Origin: Seohaeicola saemankumensis
GTDB taxonomy: Bacteria > Pseudomonadota > Alphaproteobacteria > Rhodobacterales > Rhodobacteraceae
DNA: 64,000 nt
NCBI RefSeq assembly: GCF_020171285.1
Contig: NZ_JAIUZI010000002.1
Location: 62,001 to 126,000 of the forward strand
Reading direction: 5' to 3'
Shown here: positions 8,623 to 16,907 of the stretch, piece by piece
How positions within the stretch are numbered: position 1 is the first letter of the stretch
Layout of the letters: each line of letters opens with the position of its first letter
Program-made: the position numbers and the translations under genes
Notes under the pieces: generated by a model
Told to the model about the DNA's origin: nothing
Seen by the model: the letters and a program-made list of their open reading frames with translations, nothing else
Database searches by the model: none

Positions 8623-9203
8623 TGCGGCTGTTTCACAGTCCGGGGTCGTGCTCCGAGGGCATACTGCTGCTTTTGGAAGAAATCGGTGCGCCGTTCGAGG
8701 TGGAGGTGATCGACCTTAAGCAACAGGCGCAGCGCGATCCGGCCTACCTTGCGGTGAATCCCAAGGGCAAGGTGCCTGCGCTCTTGCGGCCTGACGGAAC
8801 GGTGCTGACGGAGTTCCCGGCGATTGCGCTGTGGCTGGCACGCAGCTTTCCCGAAACCGGGCTTCTGGGCGATGGGCTGGAGGGCGAGGTACGGGCGCTG
8901 GAGTTGGTGGATTTCATCGTGGCCAGCCTGCACATGCGCGGCTTTACCCTCTTTGTGGTGCCGCAGAAGTTTTCGCCCGATCCTTTGGTGCAGGCGGCTC
9001 TGGTGGCACATGGCCGATCCGAGGCCGCCAAGGGGCTTGCCCATCTCTCGGAGCGGCTGGGCGATCAGGTCTATCTGCTGGGCGCCTTCGGGATCGCCGA
9101 TGCGGCGGCGTGGTATGTGCTCAGCTTTGCCAAGGCGACGGGGACGGAGCTGCCGGACAACCTGTCGGCGCTGCACGCGCGCATCGCGGCGCGGCGTTCA
9201 TAG
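8619..9203 (+). CDS. glutathione S-transferase family protein
   Basis: 194 residues starting at 8619 (or 8622), overlapping the BKACE stop. The thioredoxin-like N-terminal domain contains LFHSPGSCSEGILLLLEEIG and the cis-proline motif NPKGKVPALL, then TEFPAIALWLA where most GSTs have E-S-x-A-I; a helical C-terminal domain follows. Catabolic clusters use such proteins as maleylpyruvate isomerases, ether-cleaving enzymes or dehalogenases; the sequence does not decide between these. Slightly shorter than typical GSTs (about 200-220). Confidence 0.88.
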   Translation: MMRLFHSPGSCSEGILLLLEEIGAPFEVEVIDLKQQAQRDPAYLAVNPKGKVPALLRPDGTVLTEFPAIALWLARSFPETGLLGDGLEGEVRALELVDFIVASLHMRGFTLFVVPQKFSPDPLVQAALVAHGRSEAAKGLAHLSERLGDQVYLLGAFGIADAAAWYVLSFAKATGTELPDNLSALHARIAARRS

Positions 9204-9211
9204 GGCGAACG
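9195..9211. promoter_or_regulatory. palindromic operator, copy 3 (GST / monooxygenase gap)
   Basis: Core GTTCATAGGGCGAAC at 9196-9210, with flanking C and G extending the symmetry. It begins inside the GST stop region, about 95 bases before the monooxygenase start. Confidence 0.65.
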
Positions 9212-9304
9212 GCCGGGCGAAAGACTGTGACCCTTTCCGGCGGCACGGGTTTTCTGTCGGGAAGATGGCATCCCGGCCTGACGCCGGAGAGGGAGTGAGA
9301 GAAC

Positions 9305-10882
9305 ATGGCACATTATCCGGCGAAAATTCCTGTGGTGATCGTGGGCGCGGGCCCGACCGGGCTGACGACGGGGCTGCTGCTGGCGCGCTATGGGGTGCAA
9401 TCCATCATCCTCGAACGCAGCGATGTGCCGCTCGATATTCCGCGCGCGATCGTCCTCGATGATGAAGGCGCGCGCACGTTTCAGGTGTTTGGCGCCGATG
9501 AGAGCTATGTGAGCCAGACGGTGGAGGGCAACGGCGCTGAATACGTGGACGATGCCGGCCGCCAGTTTGGCCGGGTGGGCGCGGGCCCCGAGACCTATGG
9601 CTTTGCCAAACGGCATTTCATCAACCAGCCGGAGATGGAAACCGCGCTTCGCGAGAAGATCGAGGAGACACCGCTCTGCGATGTGCATTTCTCGTGCGAG
9701 GTGATGGCGATGAACGAACATCCCGGTCATATCGCCGTTTCCTTTACGGATCCGGAGGGGGCGACCCGCACGATCCAGGCGCAATACGTGGTGGCCGCCG
9801 ATGGCGGGCGCAGCCCCACGCGCGAGCGGTTGGGGATCGAGATGAAGGGGTCGACCTATGTGCAGGACTGGATCGTGATCGACACGCTCAATGATCCCGA
9901 TCAGTGCAACTACAGCCATTTCTACTGCTCGAATGAGCGGCCGCATGTTTCGGTACCCGCACCCAATGGTGGGCGTCGCTACGAGTTCATGCTGCTGCCG
10001 GGCGAGACCCATGCCGGGGTGCTGGAAGACGCCTTCGTCGCCGAATTACTCAAACCCTTCCGCTCGCTTGATCCGCAGGATCTGATCCGCAAGACGATCT
10101 ATACGTTCCATGCCCGTATTGCCGACCGCTGGCGTGAAGGGCGCATCCTGCTGGCCGGCGATGCCGCGCACCTGACGCCGCCCTTTGCAGGGCAGGGGAT
10201 GAATGCAGGCCTGCGCGATGCCGCGAATGTGAGCTGGAAGCTGGCGGCGGTAATCAGTGGCGGGGCGAGCCCCGACATCCTTGACACCTATTACGAGGAG
10301 CGCCGCGATCCGGCCTGGGCGATGATCCAGCTGGCAGTTGTCATGGGCGATATCGTGATGCCCATCGGCGCCGATCAACTCGCATTCCGGCAACAGCTGA
10401 TGGAGGCGTTGGCGCCCTTTCCGGCGGTGCAGGATTATCTGCTGCACATGAAGTTCAAGCCGTGCCCGCGCTTCGACGCTGGCCTGTTCTCCGGCTTGGG
10501 CGAGGCTGCTTTCGAAGGTGCGCTGGTGGGCGAGATGATCCCGCAGCCCGATGTGACGGTGAATGGCAATCCCGTGAAGCTCGACACTCTGATCGGCCCG
10601 GGTTTTGCGCTGATCGCGCAGGACGAGGCCGGGGCAACGGCGCTGGCGGCGCTGGAAGACAAGGAATTCCTTGGCCTGCCGCTGGGCCGGGCCTTCATTC
10701 CCTATCGCGATGCCACCGGCCCGATGCCGATGGCCGTGACCGAGGACGTTCGGGTGAAACTCTTGCGAAGCCACCGCGACGAGGTGCTTCTTGTGCGCCC
10801 CGACCGCTATGCCGCCGCGGCCATTGCACCCGAGCGGCTGGCCGAAGGGTTGGCGGCCTATCGCGCGATGTTCGGCTCGTGA
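9305..10882 (+). CDS. FAD-dependent aromatic monooxygenase (MhpA/PheA/TfdB type)
   Basis: 525 residues, group A flavoprotein hydroxylase. The FAD-binding GAGPTG is at 14-19 after a beta strand, the DG motif at 166-168 (VVAADGGRSPTRERLG), and the GDAAH motif at 285-289 followed by LTPPFAGQGMNAGLRDAANV SWKL. A thioredoxin-like C-terminal part is present, as in MhpA/PheA proteins. These enzymes use NAD(P)H and O2 to hydroxylate a phenolic ring, usually giving a catechol. A GAGGGAG site precedes the ATG. With the extradiol dioxygenase at 15301-16284 it forms a plausible hydroxylate-then-cleave pair. Confidence 0.9.
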   Translation: MAHYPAKIPVVIVGAGPTGLTTGLLLARYGVQSIILERSDVPLDIPRAIVLDDEGARTFQVFGADESYVSQTVEGNGAEYVDDAGRQFGRVGAGPETYGFAKRHFINQPEMETALREKIEETPLCDVHFSCEVMAMNEHPGHIAVSFTDPEGATRTIQAQYVVAADGGRSPTRERLGIEMKGSTYVQDWIVIDTLNDPDQCNYSHFYCSNERPHVSVPAPNGGRRYEFMLLPGETHAGVLEDAFVAELLKPFRSLDPQDLIRKTIYTFHARIADRWREGRILLAGDAAHLTPPFAGQGMNAGLRDAANVSWKLAAVISGGASPDILDTYYEERRDPAWAMIQLAVVMGDIVMPIGADQLAFRQQLMEALAPFPAVQDYLLHMKFKPCPRFDAGLFSGLGEAAFEGALVGEMIPQPDVTVNGNPVKLDTLIGPGFALIAQDEAGATALAALEDKEFLGLPLGRAFIPYRDATGPMPMAVTEDVRVKLLRSHRDEVLLVRPDRYAAAAIAPERLAEGLAAYRAMFGS

Positions 10883-10934
10883 TGGCGTCATTAAGGCCTT
10901 GGCGTCGCACATGGCGCGATAGGGTGGATATTAT

Positions 10935-10946
10935 TTAACGCGTTAA
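10935..10946. promoter_or_regulatory. perfect 12-bp palindrome before TRAP genes
   Basis: TTAACGCGTTAA in an AT-rich patch, about 45 bases before the DctQ start. It differs from the GTTCA-N5-YGAAC element and could be a second operator or part of a promoter. No protein can be assigned. Confidence 0.35.
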
Positions 10947-10989
10947 TGAGGTTTCGATCCGCAAGGGTCATGCTTCAGGGAGGAGACGC

Positions 10990-11514
10990 ATGCATAGCCT
11001 TCGCAGGCTGACCGAGAGGTTGGCGCACACGCTTGCCCTGGTGGGCTTTGCCGGGCTTCTGATCCTGGCATCTCTCGTGGTGGCCGACATCCTGTCGCGA
11101 GCGCTGTTCGATTTCCCGCTGAAGGGAGTGAATGATGTCTCTGCCGTTGTCATGGCGGTGGTCGTATCGGCCTGCATCCCGAATGCGCTTCTTACCAAGC
11201 AGAACATCTCGATCGAGGTGCTGGGGCAGACGCTGGGTGGCCGCGCACGCCATGCGCTTGACTTATTCGCGAGCCTTGCGGTGCTCTTGTTCTTTGTCCT
11301 GTTGACCGGGCAATTCGTGCCCTATGCGGCCTCAATCACGGCAAGCGGAGAAGAGACCTGGGTGCTTAAATGGCCGGTGGGCCCGTGGTGGTGGGTGGCG
11401 ACGGCCTGTTTCGCCGCTGCCGTGCTGACCCAGGCGATGGTCGTGCTCACGGATATGGGCCGTCTTCTGGGATTTGATAGCGGTACGCCGACACCGCCGA
11501 AAGCGGAGGTTTGA
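10990..11514 (+). CDS. TRAP transporter small membrane subunit (DctQ type)
   Basis: 174 residues with four membrane segments, as usual for DctQ. The N-terminus reads LTERLAHTLALVGFAGLLIL, then ILSRALFDFPLKGVNDVS, a typical DctQ first loop. Strong ribosome binding site AGGGAGGAG. The stop lies 3 bases before the DctM start, so the two are co-translated. It pairs with DctM to form the inner-membrane part of a Na+-driven binding-protein-dependent importer, presumably for the substrate of this cluster. Confidence 0.9.
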   Translation: MHSLRRLTERLAHTLALVGFAGLLILASLVVADILSRALFDFPLKGVNDVSAVVMAVVVSACIPNALLTKQNISIEVLGQTLGGRARHALDLFASLAVLLFFVLLTGQFVPYAASITASGEETWVLKWPVGPWWWVATACFAAAVLTQAMVVLTDMGRLLGFDSGTPTPPKAEV

Positions 11515-11517
11515 GCC

Positions 11518-12819
11518 ATGGATCCGCTCATTATCGCAGGGATCGGTTTTGCCATCATGCTGGGGCTCATTGCGCTGCACGTGCCCATTGGAATTGCCAT
11601 GGGCTTTGTCGGCATGGGCGGGTTTGCCATGATCGTGGGCTGGGGGCCGGGGCTTTCGCTGCTGGCGTCCGAACCGGCCGCGACGCTGACAAACCTCAAC
11701 CTTGCGGTCATTCCGCTCTTTATGCTGATGGGCAATCTCGCGGCGGCGGCGGGTTTGGCGAATGACGTTTACAACATCGCGCACGCCTTCATCGGCCACC
11801 GTAAAGGCGGGCTGGCCACGGCCACCGTGCTGGGCTGCGGCGGCTTTGGGGCCGTCTGCGGGTCTGGAGTGGCGACAACAGCCACTTTCGGGCGCGTGGC
11901 CCTGCCCGAGATGCTGGAGCGCGGCTATGCGCCCTCGCTTGCGACGGGCGCCATCGCGGCGGGGGGGACTCTGGGCATCATCGTGCCGCCTTCGACGATC
12001 ATGGTGCTATACGCCATCCTGACCGAGCAGTTCGTGGTGGAACTGTTTACCGCCGCCCTTGTTCCGGCTGTGATCGCGATCCTCTGCTATACCGGAGCGG
12101 TGCGGCTTTCGGTGCTGCTGAACCCCGATGCCGCGACCGAGGTCGAGCGCCCTTCGATGCGTGCGCGCTTTGCAGAACTGCGCAAGGGTTGGGGGGTAGT
12201 TGTGCTTTCGGTCGTTGTGCTGGGCGGCATCTATACCGGCATCTTCACGGTGAACGAGGCGGCCTCGGTAGGGGTGTTCATCTCGTTTTTGTTCCTGATC
12301 GCGCGGCATGGGATCAACTTCAGGGAATTGTCGGGTGTGCTGGTGGCCTCGGCCACGGCGACGGCGATGATCTATGTGATGGTCTTCGGGGCGACCATCT
12401 TCAGCTATTTCATGGCGATCACCGATGCGCCTTCCGTGGTGGTGAACGGGATCGCGAATTCGGGGCTTTCGGCCACCGGTGTGATCATCCTACTGCTGCT
12501 CCTTTATGTCATCCTCGGCGCGTTTTTCGACGAGGTGGCAGCGATGATCATCACGCTGCCCTTCGTCATCCCGCTGGTCAGCCACCTCGGCTTCGATCTG
12601 GTGTGGTGGGGAATCATCAATGTGATCGTGATCGAGATCGGGATGATTACGCCGCCCATCGGCATCAACGTGATGGTGCTCAATGCGATGCGGCGCGATA
12701 TCTCGCTGCCGACCATCTATCGCGGCATCATGCCCTTTTTCCTGGCCGACATGGTACGGCTGACCATCCTTGTGGCTTTCCCGGCGCTGACGTTGTGGCT
12801 GCCTTCGGTTCTGTTGTGA
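11518..12819 (+). CDS. TRAP transporter large permease subunit (DctM type)
   Basis: 433 residues and about twelve membrane segments, normal for DctM. Recognisable blocks are LNLAVIPLFMLMGNLAAAAGLA, CGSGVATTATFGRVALPEM, IAAGGTLGIIVPPSTIMVLY and the late GIINVIVIEIGMITPPIGIN VMVLNA. It catalyses transport with DctQ and the periplasmic binding protein encoded just downstream. Confidence 0.95.
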   Translation: MDPLIIAGIGFAIMLGLIALHVPIGIAMGFVGMGGFAMIVGWGPGLSLLASEPAATLTNLNLAVIPLFMLMGNLAAAAGLANDVYNIAHAFIGHRKGGLATATVLGCGGFGAVCGSGVATTATFGRVALPEMLERGYAPSLATGAIAAGGTLGIIVPPSTIMVLYAILTEQFVVELFTAALVPAVIAILCYTGAVRLSVLLNPDAATEVERPSMRARFAELRKGWGVVVLSVVVLGGIYTGIFTVNEAASVGVFISFLFLIARHGINFRELSGVLVASATATAMIYVMVFGATIFSYFMAITDAPSVVVNGIANSGLSATGVIILLLLLYVILGAFFDEVAAMIITLPFVIPLVSHLGFDLVWWGIINVIVIEIGMITPPIGINVMVLNAMRRDISLPTIYRGIMPFFLADMVRLTILVAFPALTLWLPSVLL

Positions 12820-12820
12820 G

Positions 12821-12843
12821 GCGCGTTCATCTGGCGAACGCGC
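12821..12843. promoter_or_regulatory. palindromic operator, copy 4 (DctM / DctP gap)
   Basis: Core GTTCATCTGGCGAAC at 12825-12839, with arms extended by GCGC to 8 bp each side. It begins 2 bases after the DctM stop and lies about 85 bases before the DctP start, so DctP may have its own controlled promoter. Confidence 0.68.
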
Positions 12844-12924
12844 GGCGCAAAGAGAGCGCGGAAAACCGGCGGTGCCGGTAGGCTCGCACCCAACCAAATG
12901 ACCTACGCGATCAGGGAGGACAAC

Positions 12925-13914
12925 ATGTTCGCAAAACTCACCTCTGGCCTGGCTCTGGCCGTTGCGCTGGCGCTGCCCGCCATGGCCGAAGAGCTTCGCT
13001 TTTCGTCGTTCGAACCGCCGGTGGCGTTTCTGACCAAGAACGTATTTCCCGAATGGGGCCGCCGCGTGGAAGAAGCCACGAATGGCGAAGTCACCGTCAA
13101 GATGTTTCCGGGTGGCACGCTGGGCCGATCGCCCGCGCAGCAGCTCAAGCTGGTTGAGGATGGCGTGGCCGATGTTGCCTTTATCGTGGCCGGCTATAAC
13201 CCCGGCGTCTTCCCCGGTGTGACCGTGGGCGAGCTGCCCTATACCGTGACCGATGCCGTTTCCGGCTCGAAGGCGATGTGGGAGATGTATGAAAAGGGCC
13301 TGCTCAAGGGCGACTTCGACAAATACTACATCGTCGGCCTTTTCGTGACCTCTCCGCAGGCCGTGGCCTCGAAAGGCGCGATCATGAGCCCCGCGGAAAT
13401 GGCCGGGAAGAATTTCCGCGCCTCCTCGCCCAATCTGCTGGCAGCGATCGAAAAGATGGGCGCCGTAGCCGTGGGCGGGATCACCGCGCCGACCATTGCG
13501 GAATCGATCTCGCGCGGGGTGATTGACGGCTCGTTCAACGAATGGAACGCGCTGAAGAGCTTCCGTATTGCCGAAGCCGTGGATCACGTTCTGGAGGTTC
13601 CTATGGGCACCTCGCCGCTGATGGTGGTGATGAACAAGCAGAAATATGAGAGCCTTTCGCCCGAGGCGAAAGCCGGCGTCGACAAGGTGTCAGGCGCGGC
13701 CTTCTCGGCCTATTTCGGCGAACAGTTCGAAGGCCAGAACACCGCCGCCCGCGACGAGGCGATCGCCGCTGGCAAGATCACCATCACCGAGCCTGATCAG
13801 GCCACGCTTGACGCCTGGAAAGTCGCCACCCAGCCCGCAATCGACGCTTGGCTGGCGCAGGACGCTGACAACGCGGCTCTGCTCGAGGCCTACAAGGCCA
13901 CGATGGGTAACTGA
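12925..13914 (+). CDS. TRAP transporter periplasmic substrate-binding protein (DctP type)
   Basis: 329 residues from the ATG at 12925, preceded by AGGGAGG. A Sec signal peptide ends near residue 20 (ALALPAMAEE). The mature part has DctP features: FEPPVAFLTKNVFPEWGRRV, GGTLGRSPAQQLKLVEDGVADV, and the RASSPNLLAAIEKMGAVAV segment with the Arg that usually contacts the carboxylate of the ligand. It delivers an organic acid to DctQM. Ligand unknown; an aromatic or keto acid is suggested by the neighbours. Confidence 0.92.
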   Translation: MFAKLTSGLALAVALALPAMAEELRFSSFEPPVAFLTKNVFPEWGRRVEEATNGEVTVKMFPGGTLGRSPAQQLKLVEDGVADVAFIVAGYNPGVFPGVTVGELPYTVTDAVSGSKAMWEMYEKGLLKGDFDKYYIVGLFVTSPQAVASKGAIMSPAEMAGKNFRASSPNLLAAIEKMGAVAVGGITAPTIAESISRGVIDGSFNEWNALKSFRIAEAVDHVLEVPMGTSPLMVVMNKQKYESLSPEAKAGVDKVSGAAFSAYFGEQFEGQNTAARDEAIAAGKITITEPDQATLDAWKVATQPAIDAWLAQDADNAALLEAYKATMGN

Positions 13915-13925
13915 TCGCCCGCTTG

Positions 13926-13948
13926 CCCGGAGCCATTTTGGCTCCGGG
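13926..13948 (+). terminator. hairpin after DctP
   Basis: CCCGGAGCC and GGCTCCGGG arms around a short loop, just after the DctP stop. There is no T-run, so it is more likely an mRNA-stabilising or partial-termination hairpin, which is common after binding-protein genes and would raise DctP relative to the hydrolase that follows. Confidence 0.6.
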
Positions 13949-13992
13949 TCCAGATTTCCCCTGACAATTCAAAGCAAGCAAAGGAGCGCCCC

Positions 13993-14835
13993 ATGCGCCT
14001 CGTCTCATTCCTGCGTCCTGATGGCACCGCCTCTTACGGCACGGCCGAAGGTGAAACAATCCGCGATGCCGGTGTCGAGCTGGCCGGGAAATACGCCGAT
14101 CTGCGCGCTGTTCTGGCTGCTGGTGCGACCGCCGAGCTTGCGGGCAAGGGCCCTGAGCTGGCGATGGGCGATGTAACCATGCTGCCGCCGGTGCCCAACC
14201 CCGACAAGATCCTGTGCATCGGCCTCAACTACATGAGCCACATCAAGGAAACCGGTCGCGACAAGCCCACGCATCCTTCGATCTTCAACCGCTACCCCTC
14301 GTCGATCCTGGGCCATGGCGTGCCGCTGGTGCGGCCCAAGGTTTCCACAGAGTTCGATTACGAAGGTGAGCTGGCCGTGGTGATCGGCAAGGAATGCCGC
14401 CATGTGAGCGAGGCCGATGCCTGGGACGTGATCGCGGGCTACAGCTGCTTCAATGATGGCTCGATCCGCGATTTCCAGCGCCATACCTCGCAATTCTGGC
14501 CGGGCAAGAGCTTTGAGGCTTCGGGCTCGATGGGGCCCTGGATCGTAACGCCCGACGAGGTGGGCGATATCACCAAGCAGAGGCTGACCACGCGCATCAA
14601 CGGCAACGTGGAACAACAGGCCGGGATCGACGATCTGGCGATCAACATACCGCAAATGATCGCTTATGCCTCGACCGTGATCAAACTGTTGCCGGGCGAT
14701 GTGATCGCCACAGGCACGCCAGGTGGCGTGGGCCGGTTCCGCAAGCCGCAGCTTTACCTTGAGCCGGGCATGACGGCGGAAATCGAGATCACCGGCGTTG
14801 GCACGCTTGTGAACGGAGTGGTGGACGAGGCCTGA
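13993..14835 (+). CDS. fumarylacetoacetate hydrolase family protein
   Basis: 280 residues with AAAGGAG before the ATG. The FAH fold is clear: ILCIGLNYMSHIKE, the metal ligands Glu124 and Glu126 (FDYEGELAVVIG) and Asp155 (CFNDGSIRD), the substrate loop SFEASGSMGPW, and GDVIATGTPGGVG. Family members cleave C-C bonds of fumarylpyruvate-type acids, decarboxylate oxaloacetate-like acids, or hydrate 2-oxo-dienoates. Downstream of an extradiol route a 2-hydroxypenta-2,4-dienoate hydratase/decarboxylase or fumarylpyruvase-like role would fit. Last plus-strand gene of the cluster; a good terminator follows. Confidence 0.9.
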   Translation: MRLVSFLRPDGTASYGTAEGETIRDAGVELAGKYADLRAVLAAGATAELAGKGPELAMGDVTMLPPVPNPDKILCIGLNYMSHIKETGRDKPTHPSIFNRYPSSILGHGVPLVRPKVSTEFDYEGELAVVIGKECRHVSEADAWDVIAGYSCFNDGSIRDFQRHTSQFWPGKSFEASGSMGPWIVTPDEVGDITKQRLTTRINGNVEQQAGIDDLAINIPQMIAYASTVIKLLPGDVIATGTPGGVGRFRKPQLYLEPGMTAEIEITGVGTLVNGVVDEA

Positions 14836-14860
14836 GCCTTTGATCGTAACGTGAGAGAGG

Positions 14861-14882
14861 AACCGCCGCCTTTGCGGCGGTT
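14861..14882 (+). terminator. rho-independent terminator of the catabolic cluster
   Basis: A 9-bp GC-rich stem (AACCGCCGC with GCGGCGGTT) and a CTTT loop, followed by TGTCGTT, 25 bases after the FAH-family stop. Confidence 0.8.
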
Positions 14883-15300
14883 TGTCGTTGCGTGGGATAG
14901 GGGGCGCTGCGCGCCTCAGCTCGTTTATCGCTGTTGGGCCGAGAGGGGCAGGGCCAGCATGAGCAGCGTCGCCGCCACGATACTCAGGCCAATTATCGGA
15001 ACCTGAAATCCGCACGTTGCATTGCTGAGGCTGCCCATGCTGAAGGGGCCGAGTACGCTGCCTATTTCTGCGGCGGTGAAGAAAAGCAGGCTGGCGATGT
15101 CCATCTGCGCCCAGCGTCGAATTGCCGATGCCAAGCTGGGTTAGGACCACGGGTAGGACTGGCGCGCGGCTTGCCGTGTTGACCCGAAGGCCGCAAAAGA
15201 CCTGTCAAACTCCGGCAGGCGCAATCCAGCGCCCCTTTGTGGGTGCATCCCGAGTCTCTCGCTGCGGCTCCGGCGGGTTGGCCAAAGGCCGGACCCCATC
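14883..15300. other. gap between FAH-family and dioxygenase genes
   Basis: About 420 bases holding only the MFS remnant above. The part from 15135 to 15300 shows nothing recognisable. Confidence 0.5.
14925..15134 (-). pseudogene. MFS transporter C-terminal remnant
   Basis: A 69-codon minus-strand frame reads as the last two membrane helices of an MFS permease: LLFFTAAEIGSVLGPFSMG and VPIIGLSIVAATLLMLALPL. Upstream (above 15134) the frame has no further MFS sequence, so the 5' part of the gene is lost. It sits between the catabolic cluster terminator and the end of the dioxygenase gene and may be a former transporter for the same substrate. Confidence 0.6.
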
Positions 15301-16284
15301 TTACCCCGGCTGCCGGGCAAGCTCGCCATAGAGCCAGGGGCATTCGACCACGGGCGGGGCGCGCAGGCCACGTTTGGCCGCGTCCATCGCCATGCTGCGC
15401 ATACGGTCGCGCAGCCCGCCTTCTTCTTGCGGCAGGTAAAGCCTTTCGTGCCCCCAGAAGCTGGGGCCATCGAAGGTTTCGTGGGGTTCCCAGGTCGCAG
15501 GATCAATCACACGGCCGCCCCATCCGTTTTCCACGAAGAAGCCCGAAGGGGAATGGGCGTAGAAGGATGTCATCCAGTCATTGGTGTGGCGCCCGAGAGT
15601 ATAGGCCACCTCATCGCGGCTCTGAGCGATGTCATAGCCCTGTCCGACATCGTCAAGGTTCTGGTATTCCACCATGAAGTGGTGAAAGCCGCGCTGGCCT
15701 GAACCCACCATGGCAAAGCTGTGATGACGCCCGTTGAGGTGGAAGAAATAGAGCCCGTATGGCGTGAGCCCGTAATCTGACACACCGAAATCCAGATGAT
15801 CGCGGTAGAACGGCATCATTACGTCGATATCCTGCACATGCAGCACCGCATGGCCCATCCCCAGCGGTCCGGTCCGAAAGCCCTGGATCGGGCGGCCCGG
15901 AACAAAGGGATCGGAGGCGATCATCGGCGCATGGATCAGCTCGACCCGGTTTCCCATCGGATCCTCGAACCAGATCAGATCGCCAACAAGGCGGCGATCG
16001 GCGAGCGCCTTGTCATTGTTGTGAACCTTGACCCCCACCGCATCAAGCCGGGCGGCATAGGCTTCGAGATCGGCGTGATCGGAAACCTCGAACCCCATGA
16101 AGGCGAGCGTTTCGCCCGGTTCGTCCGAAACTACGAGGCGCTGGGCCTGATCATCCATTCGGAAGGAACGGGATTTGCCCGCGCCGTCGATCTTCTGCAT
16201 GCCGAGAAGGCCGCTTGCGAAGGTCGTCCAATCCTCGAGCTGATCAGACCGAATTCCAAGATAAGCCAGTGCGCAGATTGCCAT
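15301..16284 (-). CDS. type I extradiol ring-cleavage dioxygenase (BphC-like, two VOC domains)
   Basis: 327 residues, two vicinal-oxygen-chelate repeats. By comparison with BphC the Fe(II) ligands are His145 (LGMGHAVLHV), His202 (FHHFMVEY) and Glu252 (GFFVENGWGG); the catalytic His of the HHSFAM segment (187/188) and His233 in GRHTNDWM are also present. It should cleave a catechol next to its hydroxyls using O2. The ATG has GGGAGG before it. It is on the opposite strand from the rest of the catabolic cluster, but a copy of the same palindrome (16355-16369) lies about 70 bases upstream of its start, so it probably belongs to the same regulon and acts on the monooxygenase product. Confidence 0.93.
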   Translation of the reverse strand: MAICALAYLGIRSDQLEDWTTFASGLLGMQKIDGAGKSRSFRMDDQAQRLVVSDEPGETLAFMGFEVSDHADLEAYAARLDAVGVKVHNNDKALADRRLVGDLIWFEDPMGNRVELIHAPMIASDPFVPGRPIQGFRTGPLGMGHAVLHVQDIDVMMPFYRDHLDFGVSDYGLTPYGLYFFHLNGRHHSFAMVGSGQRGFHHFMVEYQNLDDVGQGYDIAQSRDEVAYTLGRHTNDWMTSFYAHSPSGFFVENGWGGRVIDPATWEPHETFDGPSFWGHERLYLPQEEGGLRDRMRSMAMDAAKRGLRAPPVVECPWLYGELARQPG

Positions 16285-16907
16285 GATCGCCTCCCAAATG
16301 TGTCGCGGCAGACTAACCCGAGCTTATCCAAGCGATGCCAGCTAATCGCGTCCGGTTCGCCTGTTGAACGTTCGGAAAAGAGAGACCCGACAATTTGTGA
16401 GGCACCCATGCGACGAGTACCAGCATGCGTCTCCTGCTATCATTGAGATGGTGCCAGAATCCTGCGCCTGGTTCGGGTATTCTGTTCATAGTGCAGGCGC
16501 AGTTTACATCCGCGTCCCGCCCTTTGCGACGTATTCTGCGCCCGCAAGCAAAGTCTTACATGCGGGCTTTGCCGACATTCGCAAATCTGAAGTCGGCGAA
16601 AGGGTTCGTCCGAGGCCAGTTGCCTTGGTCGAGCAATGGTCGCCGGCAAGCAAACGCTGGAGACGGCATTTGCTGTAACGGCAACTGTATTTGCCATATG
16701 TGCCCACAAAAACAGCCTCCGACATTAACCGGATCAGACTTGCCATGTCTCGAGAGCCCCGCATCTTTCGATCCAGAGCTGACACTGTTCGTCTTCCGCC
16801 ATAGCGGTGGACACAACAACAAGGGTTCAGGGCTGTTTCTAAGGCCATCGGAGGGCATTTGACATTCCGGCATACTGATTTGCCAATCGGGAAACTTGAT
16901 CTCTGTC
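16285..16907. other. gap upstream of dioxygenase and LOG-family genes
   Basis: About 620 bases separating divergent genes. It holds palindrome copy 5 at 16355-16369. The remainder has no frame I can support as a gene and no hairpin with a T-run. Confidence 0.5.
16355..16369. promoter_or_regulatory. palindromic operator, copy 5 (upstream of dioxygenase)
   Basis: GTTCGCCTGTTGAAC; on the minus strand, which is the direction of the dioxygenase, it reads GTTCA-ACAGG-CGAAC and so matches GTTCA-NNN-GG-YGAAC exactly. It lies about 70 bases before the dioxygenase ATG. Confidence 0.65.

Noticed and set aside
12490..13587. 365-codon minus-strand frame across dctM and dctP
   Set aside because: Crosses two well-supported TRAP genes on the other strand; His/Arg/Gly-rich and without domains.
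14034..14228. Minus-strand frames inside the FAH-family gene
   Set aside because: Antisense shadows of a gene whose metal ligands and fold motifs are intact.
15141..15506. Minus-strand frame overlapping the end of the dioxygenase
   Set aside because: Overlaps a clearly supported gene in another frame; no protein features.
16504..16848. Minus-strand frame in the gap before the LOG-family gene
   Set aside because: No ribosome binding site, no recognisable domain, and Cys/Arg-rich composition unlike the neighbours.
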